DNA of 64,000 nucleotides from Desulfovibrio sp. G11 (GTDB lineage: Bacteria; Desulfobacterota; Desulfovibrionia; Desulfovibrionales; Desulfovibrionaceae), in the NCBI RefSeq assembly GCF_900243745.1, contig NZ_LT984798.1, positions 1,730,501-1,794,500 on the forward strand, read 5' to 3'. Below, piece by piece: positions 58,747 through 64,000 of this stretch. Made by a program: the position numbers and the translations under genes. The stretch's first letter is position 1. Every line of letters begins with the position of its first letter. The notes under the pieces are model-generated. The model did not search any database and had not been told where the DNA came from. It saw nothing but the letters and a program-made list of their open reading frames with translations.

Positions 58747-59057
58747 CTTGAAACCGCGAAAGCCATATTCGCAACTATCAATAGCAGTGCGATGAAATAC
58801 ACTTTCAAAAAATAACAAATCGCCTTGCTTATATCTTCGGATGATATGGAAAAAAGCTTATGGCAGATGAAAAAAAGCGCGAAGAGTGAAATTATCTACA
58901 TTTTTTAAGGCAAGAAAAGCGGGCGGATATCATGCCGCCATCATGCGCTCATCGTGCGAACCCATGCGAACAGGGCAGAGCCGGGTTCCGCAGAAGAACC
59001 CGGCTCAGGCAGAATCTGCAATATCGCTGCTTAGTTTTTTTAAAGGGAAAAGGCCGG
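58747..59057. other. gap between IS30 and the ZIP transporter
   Basis: 311 bases, AT-rich, without a gene. A perfect stem GAGCCGGGTTC/GAACCCGGCTC at 58978-59006 lies about 50 bases past the transporter stop and is a likely terminator for it, although the T run is poor. Confidence 0.5.
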
Positions 59058-59888
59058 TCAACCCAGCAGGGTGGTGAGCGCAATAACCAGACAAACCCCG
59101 AAAATACAGGAGAGAGAAGCGGCATTGCCATTGCCCGAGGCGTTGGCTTCAGGAATGACCTCTTCAAAGACTACATAGATCATGGCCCCTGCGGCAAAGG
59201 CCAGAGCCACGGGCAGAATGCCCGCAGTTACCCCTGCGGCCATGGCCCCCGGTATGGCCCCGATGGGGGCGGTCACGCCGGAGAGTACACCATAAAAGAA
59301 GGATTTTTTTGCTGAATAGCCTTCGGCCCGCAAGGCGGTGGATACTACCATACCCTCGGGCAGGTTTTGCAGCATGATGGACGCGGTAAGCACCAGGGCC
59401 GTGCTCATGCCGAGGCTTTCAATGCCTGTAGCCATGCCGCTTTCCGCAGCGGCTGCCCCATAACCTACCCCGATGGCCAGCCCTTCGGGAATATGGTGCA
59501 GGGCCATGGCCGTAACAAGCAGAACACTGCGCCGCCAGCGTGTCGAGATGCCCTCGGTGGTATCCTGTACAAGGTGCAGGTGGGGCAGAACACGGTCGAG
59601 CAGCAGCAGAAAACCCGCGCCCAGCAGCAGCCCGAACACTACAGGGATGAAGCCCGTACGCCCCATGTGAGAGGTCAGTTCCATGGCCGGTTGCAGCAGG
59701 CCGAAGAAGGACGCGCCCAGCATCATGCCCCCGGCTGCGCCCAGAAGACAGTCCATGGCCTTGCGTGAAAATTCCCGCCGGGTAAATATGAATGCCGCGC
59801 CGAGGCTGACGGAAAGCCATGACAGCAGACCAGCCACAGTGGCTTGTGCCACGGGATGCTGGATAACGGAAGAAACGGCCGGGTCCAT
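59058..59888 (-). CDS. ZIP-family divalent metal transporter (ZupT-like)
   Basis: Inner-membrane uptake carrier for zinc or related metals, 276 aa, eight helices. The two metal-site motifs are ALHHIPEGLAIGVGYG and MLQNLPEGMVVSTALRAEG, both with the HxxxE or NxxxE pattern. The start is ATG 59888 with AGGAGG five bases upstream; the upstream in-frame extension is not conserved. It is a single gene; no Zur-type operator was recognised in the 415-base upstream gap. Confidence 0.92.
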   Translation of the reverse strand: MDPAVSSVIQHPVAQATVAGLLSWLSVSLGAAFIFTRREFSRKAMDCLLGAAGGMMLGASFFGLLQPAMELTSHMGRTGFIPVVFGLLLGAGFLLLLDRVLPHLHLVQDTTEGISTRWRRSVLLVTAMALHHIPEGLAIGVGYGAAAAESGMATGIESLGMSTALVLTASIMLQNLPEGMVVSTALRAEGYSAKKSFFYGVLSGVTAPIGAIPGAMAAGVTAGILPVALAFAAGAMIYVVFEEVIPEANASGNGNAASLSCIFGVCLVIALTTLLG

Positions 59889-60303
59889 CAGAACCTCCTG
59901 CAATGTGGGGATATCTATTGTCTGAATGTGCGCGGTGCGCTGGTGCGCCATGCGCTTGTGCTGCCGTGGGCCAAGCCGTCCGGCAAACCTGCGCGTGGTG
60001 TCAGGGCCTGTTTATGCTGTCACCCCTGGTGTCTGTGTGAACACATTTTCACCATCTTCACCATCAGGGGGGCAGCCGACTTGAGGCCTTGGCGCAGGGT
60101 TTGCGCACAAAGGCGGCAGCGTCGTGCATGTGCCTGTTCCGCGCCGTGGTAAGGCGCAGTAACCTTGTGTATGCACATCCGTAATACCGGCTGTTCCGGG
60201 CAATTTGAAAGAAAGATTGCCCTGGCGGCTACGCGAGCGGGCGTTCGCGTGCAGGCGCAAGCGCCGTGGCGTTGCGAATGTGCATTCGCAACGTTGATCT
60301 GCT
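59889..60303 (-). other. gap between recR and the ZIP transporter
   Basis: 415 bases without a supported gene. It holds CGTTGCGAATG-tg-CATTCGCAACG (60270-60293), a near-perfect inverted repeat 11 bases past the recR stop, and further short inverted segments near 60230-60260. The repeat may end recR transcription, but it lacks a T run. Confidence 0.45.
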
Positions 60304-60912
60304 TTAGAGGTCCTGCCGGTACTGAAGCGACTGTCGCAGGGTTTCTTTGTCCATATATTTGACTTCTGCGCCCAGGGGAATGCCTTGCGCCAGCCGCGAA
60401 ATGCGCACATGCGGAAAACGCCCGGCCACCAGACGGCGGATGAACGTAGCAGTATTTTCCGCTTCCAGCGTAGCCCCGAGAGCCAGGATAAGCTCGGTCA
60501 CCTCTCCCTCATCCAGCCGGCGCACCAGCCGGTCTGTATCGAGACCTTCAGCGTCCATCCGTTCCAGGGGGGCCAGCAGACCGCCGAGGATCATGTACTG
60601 CCCCCGGTAAAAGCCGCCTTCGTCCAGGGTAAGCATGCTGTCCCACTCGGTGACCAGGCAGAGCGTGTCGCGCGCGCGTTCGGCATCGGCACAGACCGGG
60701 CAGGGGTCTGTGGACGCAAGTCCGCCGCAGCGCGAGCACAGGTGCAGGTTGTCGCGCAGGTCATGGATGCCGCGCCCCAGGCGGCGGGTTTCGGCCTCCG
60801 GCCATTTGAGCAGGGCCATGGCCGCGCGCATGGCGGATTTGGGGCCAAGGCCCGGCAGGCGCGCGAGCTGCTCCACCAGGGCCTTGAGTGGTTCGGGAAT
60901 ACGTTTGTTCAT
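60304..60912 (-). CDS. recR: recombination mediator RecR
   Basis: Works with RecO (and RecF) to load RecA at gaps, 202 aa. The N-terminal helix-hairpin-helix (LARLPGLGPKSAMRAAMAL) and the zinc finger CSRCGGLASTDPCPVC are clear. A Toprim domain follows (LCLVTEWDSMLTLDE, then GEVTELILALGATLEAENT), ending VKYMDKETLRQSL. It lies 4 bases after ybaB/ebfC, the conserved dnaX-ybaB-recR order. Confidence 0.96.
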   Translation of the reverse strand: MNKRIPEPLKALVEQLARLPGLGPKSAMRAAMALLKWPEAETRRLGRGIHDLRDNLHLCSRCGGLASTDPCPVCADAERARDTLCLVTEWDSMLTLDEGGFYRGQYMILGGLLAPLERMDAEGLDTDRLVRRLDEGEVTELILALGATLEAENTATFIRRLVAGRFPHVRISRLAQGIPLGAEVKYMDKETLRQSLQYRQDL

Positions 60913-60916
60913 GAAC

Positions 60917-61228
60917 CTAGAAGAGGCCGGGCAGCTTGATGCCGCCGGAAATGTTGCTCATTTCGCGGTCCATGGTTTCACGGGCGATACGCCCCGCCTC
61001 ATTGACGGCAGCCAGAATGAGGTCCTGCAGCATTTCCACATCGCCGCCTTCCAGGGCCTTGGGGTCAATGGTGATCTTGCGCAGTTCCTGCTTGCCGGAA
61101 ACTTCGGCCTTGACCATACCGCCGCCGCTGGTGGCCTCGTAACTGTGTTCGCCCATTTCCTGCTGGAGTTTGGCGATCTTGTTCTGCATGACCTGGGCCT
61201 GGCGCAGGATGTCATTCATGTTGCGCAT
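60917..61228 (-). CDS. ebfC: YbaB/EbfC-family nucleoid-associated protein
   Basis: Small DNA-binding protein of 103 aa, dimeric in the family. MNDILRQAQVMQNKIAKLQQ, then TSGGGMVKAEVSGKQEL and DLILAAVNEAGRIARETM are typical. AAGGAG precedes the ATG. It sits between dnaX and recR as in many bacteria, here with an extra small gene between it and dnaX. Confidence 0.95.
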   Translation of the reverse strand: MRNMNDILRQAQVMQNKIAKLQQEMGEHSYEATSGGGMVKAEVSGKQELRKITIDPKALEGGDVEMLQDLILAAVNEAGRIARETMDREMSNISGGIKLPGLF

Positions 61229-61346
61229 ATGTTTCTCCTTGAATATTCAAATTGTTGCATCAGAATGAAAGATTTTTGTCTTTCATTGCCGGGCCGTTGT
61301 GGGAGTTCTTTCGTCCGGTGGCCTTGCTGCGCCGTACAGTCCGCCT

Positions 61347-61568
61347 TCAGCGGCAGGCGGTTCCGGAGCCGAGAACCTGTTGTGCGAAATGTTCAAAGGA
61401 GTCTCCCTCCCGTGATTCCGCCCCTTCCAGCAAATCAAAAAAACAGTTGGGAATCTCTTTGAGCCTGAGATTTTTTTGTATGCACGGCGCACAGCCTTTA
61501 TCATGCCTGGCCGGATGCAGCGGACAGTCAGTGTTTTTACAGGAACAGAACGCGCTTGATATGTTCAC
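61347..61568 (-). CDS. small cysteine-rich protein (DUF6485-like)
   Basis: 73-residue cytosolic protein with six cysteines spaced as CSCKNTDCPLHP, then GCAPCIQ, and IPNCFF near the middle. This resembles the short family with the pattern CxCxxxxC...CxxC...lPxC, probably binding zinc or an iron-sulfur cluster. GTG 61568 is preceded by GGGAGG at six bases, a strong site. It lies between dnaX and ebfC on the same strand. The function is unknown and the family assignment is from memory. Confidence 0.7.
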   Translation of the reverse strand: MNISSAFCSCKNTDCPLHPARHDKGCAPCIQKNLRLKEIPNCFFDLLEGAESREGDSFEHFAQQVLGSGTACR

Positions 61569-61669
61569 GGCAGGCCTCCCGAAGTCATGTGGCGCATGGT
61601 GCGGCGGAATATCCCCGAAAACGGCGTTTCCCGCAAGTGCTTTCAGAAAAACCGCTGCGGGCCGCCTTG

Positions 61670-61703
61670 CCGCGGGCAGCCCGGGTCGCCGGGCTGCCCG
61701 CGG
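61670..61703 (-). terminator. 15-base-pair GC hairpin after dnaX
   Basis: CCGCGGGCAGCCCGG (61670-61684) and its exact complement (61689-61703) with a 4-base loop, about 45 bases past the dnaX stop. No T run follows on either strand, so it may be a pause or mRNA-stabilising stem. Confidence 0.55.
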
Positions 61704-61748
61704 CTGTGAGCATGCCCTGTCGTCTTTTCTCTCCCCGTGGGGATGCGG

Positions 61749-64000
61749 CTAGTCTATGGGGCGGCAGCCTTTCAGCGAGGCGTTCAGCACCTCAAAGCAT
61801 GGCTGCAGCTCTTCCTTGCGGCTGAACTCGGCAATAAGGTCCGCCTCCGGCCGGTGCGGCTTGGGGGCGATAATCTCTACCTGCGTTTCCGGCGCGCCAT
61901 AGGCGGCCAGTGCGGCATACAGGGCTTTGGCCTGTTTTTCAAGCTGATGCAGCTGCGTTTCTGTTCTGGGCTGCAAACGCAGCGTACTGCCTTGCCAGTC
62001 CACCCCTATGCCGCGCAGTACGTAAGGAGCCGGAACGGGGCGCGAGGCAGCCTGTTCCGCCACGCAGAAATCGTAAAAATTCTGCCAGTTGCGGCTACAC
62101 CCGCCGGGGCTGGCCGGTGCTGCAGCCGGGGCGTCTTGTTGCGTCTGCCTGTCCCTGCGGTCCTGGCCTGTAGCACTTTGCCCGGCGGCATTTCTGTCCG
62201 AAGCATTCTGCCCGGAACTGTCCGTCCGCCTTGTGGCGTTCCGGCGGCCCGGCCAGTTTTGCGCAACCGGGCTTTCCGTCAGGGCGTCATCTTCGTAGGG
62301 CGCATAATCTTCGTCCTGGCCTGTCCAGGGTGCGCCGTCCATATCAGGGCCGGGGGCTTCCGTATGGGGTGTCTGCGCTGGCGCTCCGTCTTGGGGCGCG
62401 TCCGGCGGGGTGGAAAAGCCATTGCCTGGGGCGCGACGGTGAGCACTGTACGGGGGCGTTGTCCGGCCTTCGGCCCGCACGTCACGCTGGTCACTTGTAT
62501 GGGATTTGTCCGGGTGGCGCCCCTGATTGCTGTGCGGACTGTTTTGGCCCCGGGTGAGATTTTCGTCCTGCCCGGACGGCTGGTTCCGGCTGTGGTCACA
62601 GGCTGGAGCAGGGTCGGGTGTTTCGGCCTCTTCGCCATCTGTGGTGGGGCGGGCGGCAGTGGTGGTGGCCCGTGGGCGGGCTGCGCTTTTGCCCATGCCC
62701 GAAGCGGCCGGGGCGTCGTCCGGCGTTCCGGCGTTGTGGCGGGCCGCTTCTGCTCCTGCGTGTGGCGGCTGCCCCGACCTGTATCCGCCATGCGGCATGC
62801 TGGAAGCGGGACCGGACGTGGAGCCGGAAGGCGGTTGGTTTGCGTCGGCCGGGGCCGCGCCTGGGGGACCCGCGGGCATCTGGTCCGGCGTTACCTGCCC
62901 AACGGGCAGCAGTTGCGGCAGCAGGGCCAGGTTAAGCAGCAGCAGTTCCAGGGCGGCTGCCGGTTCCGGGCTTTGCACGATGCCGCGCTGGGCGTCCAGC
63001 GTCATCTGCCATGCGGCATGCAGGTGGGCCGTGGAAAAACGCGGTGCGAGGCCCTGCCACAGGGCAGCCTCGTCAGCGGGCAGTTGCAGGCTGGAAGCCA
63101 CTGCCGCGCCGCCTTGCCGCAAAAGAAAAAGATTGCGCAGGTTGCCGGCCAGTTCTCGCACGAAAAAGCCGATATCCACGCCCTGCTGCAATATCTGACG
63201 GCAGAGTCCGGCCACGGCGGGGCAGTCCTGCGCGTGCAGGGCCTCGAAAAGTTCAGCGAACATTTCCTGTCCGGCCAGGCCCAGCACCTGCCGCGTGGCG
63301 GCGGCTGTGAGTTGTTCGCCGCCCAGGGCCAGGGTCTGGTCCAGCAGGGACATGCTGTCGCGTACACTGCCCGCCGCGCGGCGGGCCAGCAGGCGTACGG
63401 CGCTGTCTTCAAAGGTGACATTTTCCTTGCGCAGCACATCGGAAAGGTGCTCGACCAGAGCGTCTTCGCTCAGGTGGCGGAACACGAAATGCTGGCAGCG
63501 GCTCACAATGGTCACGGGGAACTTGTGTGCCTCGGTGGTGGCAAAGATGAAGACCACGCGCTCCGGCGGCTCTTCAAGAGTTTTCAGCAGGGCGTTGAAG
63601 GCGTTGCGCGTGAGCATGTGGGCTTCGTCGATGATGAAGACCTTGTAGCGGCCTTCCATGGCGGCGTAGCCGATGGTTTCGCGCAGCGAGCGGGCATCTT
63701 CCACACTGTTGTTGGACGCGCCGTCAATTTCCGTTACGTCCACGTGCACGCCCTGGGTGATCTTGCGGCACTGGGCACATTCGTTGCACGGTTCGGGACC
63801 GGGGGAATGCTCGCAATTGAGGGCCTTGGCGAAAATGCGGGCAATGGTGGTCTTGCCCACGCCGCGCGTACCGCTCAAAAGATAGGCCGCAGCGGGCCTG
63901 TCCTCGGCGGCGGCACGGGAAAGGACGGCTTTTACCATATCCTGTCCCGCCACCTGGGCAAAGGTCTGGGGGCGGTAGCGCGAGGCGAGGGAGAGATGCT
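61749..64000 (-). CDS. dnaX: DNA polymerase III subunits gamma/tau, 5' end outside window
   Basis: Clamp-loader ATPase, at least 749 aa. The frame stays open to the window edge, where SLASRYRPQTFAQVAGQD matches residues just after the usual start, so only a few codons are missing. The P-loop GTRGVGKTT, the zinc-binding CNECAQC with an upstream Cys, the DEAHML box and the sensor IVSRCQHFVFR are present. A disordered Pro/Gln/Asp/Ser-rich linker of about 270 residues (about 62095-62905) precedes a compact C-terminal tau-like domain. I did not establish a frameshift site for gamma. Confidence 0.95.
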   Translation of the reverse strand, partial: HLSLASRYRPQTFAQVAGQDMVKAVLSRAAAEDRPAAAYLLSGTRGVGKTTIARIFAKALNCEHSPGPEPCNECAQCRKITQGVHVDVTEIDGASNNSVEDARSLRETIGYAAMEGRYKVFIIDEAHMLTRNAFNALLKTLEEPPERVVFIFATTEAHKFPVTIVSRCQHFVFRHLSEDALVEHLSDVLRKENVTFEDSAVRLLARRAAGSVRDSMSLLDQTLALGGEQLTAAATRQVLGLAGQEMFAELFEALHAQDCPAVAGLCRQILQQGVDIGFFVRELAGNLRNLFLLRQGGAAVASSLQLPADEAALWQGLAPRFSTAHLHAAWQMTLDAQRGIVQSPEPAAALELLLLNLALLPQLLPVGQVTPDQMPAGPPGAAPADANQPPSGSTSGPASSMPHGGYRSGQPPHAGAEAARHNAGTPDDAPAASGMGKSAARPRATTTAARPTTDGEEAETPDPAPACDHSRNQPSGQDENLTRGQNSPHSNQGRHPDKSHTSDQRDVRAEGRTTPPYSAHRRAPGNGFSTPPDAPQDGAPAQTPHTEAPGPDMDGAPWTGQDEDYAPYEDDALTESPVAQNWPGRRNATRRTDSSGQNASDRNAAGQSATGQDRRDRQTQQDAPAAAPASPGGCSRNWQNFYDFCVAEQAASRPVPAPYVLRGIGVDWQGSTLRLQPRTETQLHQLEKQAKALYAALAAYGAPETQVEIIAPKPHRPEADLIAEFSRKEELQPCFEVLNASLKGCRPID

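Overview
The window reads as chromosome of a Desulfovibrio-type sulfate reducer, close to D. desulfuricans. The strongest pointer is a full split-Soret cytochrome c gene (54718-55557), a protein known from D. desulfuricans ATCC 27774. Supporting signs are a short-Q-loop cytochrome bd oxidase, two lactate permeases, an ATP synthase operon with paired b/b' subunits and no a or c gene, and many GTG/TTG starts in GC-rich DNA with strong Shine-Dalgarno sites.

Layout. 1-5.9 kb: 5' part of htpG, cydAB, a small lipoprotein and lepA. 6.0-7.3 kb: a TetR gene with a palindromic operator and two SMR efflux genes, the second frameshifted. 7.5-13.6 kb: the F1/stator ATP synthase operon on the minus strand. 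13.9-20.5 kb (minus): glycosyltransferase, shikimate kinase, motB, motA and an AsmA-like protein. 20.8-26.4 kb: cobyric acid synthase, a hybrid histidine kinase with receiver and Hpt domains, and CheW. 27.0-30.6 kb: a four-gene sugar/glycan operon (DegT aminotransferase, polyprenol-type GT2, GtrA flippase, GT2). 30.8-34.6 kb: two lactate permeases, the second behind a perfect palindrome. 35.1-38.4 kb (minus): thiSGHF under a TPP riboswitch with its terminator and a recognisable promoter. 38.5-40.3 kb: a CstA-family gene lacking its usual first membrane segment, next to the thi promoter. 40.4-41.3 kb: a structured stretch without genes that ends in a strong plus-strand terminator.

41.3-45.4 kb: dnaJ, rpoZ, a TtcA-like tRNA thiolation enzyme, an M23 peptidase, and a guanidine-II riboswitch controlling a Gdx/SugE exporter. 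45.8-48.3 kb: an overlapping pair of DAACS symporter and cysteine desulfidase/serine dehydratase-like enzyme. 48.7-54.4 kb (minus): gatA, gatC, a periplasmic-binding lipoprotein and dnaK. 54.7-57.4 kb: split-Soret cytochrome c facing a chemoreceptor with a cysteine-rich PAS domain. 57.7-58.7 kb: a complete IS30-family element. 59.1-64 kb (minus): ZIP metal transporter, recR, ybaB/ebfC, a small cysteine-rich protein and dnaX running off the edge.

Most of the window is housekeeping: energy conservation, chaperones, replication/repair, amidotransferase and thiamine synthesis. The accessory signals are the two differently controlled SMR loci, the IS30 copy, the CstA truncation, the candidate RNA region near 40.4-41.0 kb and the split-Soret/chemoreceptor pair. 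No tRNA, rRNA, CRISPR array, prophage or clear defence system was seen.
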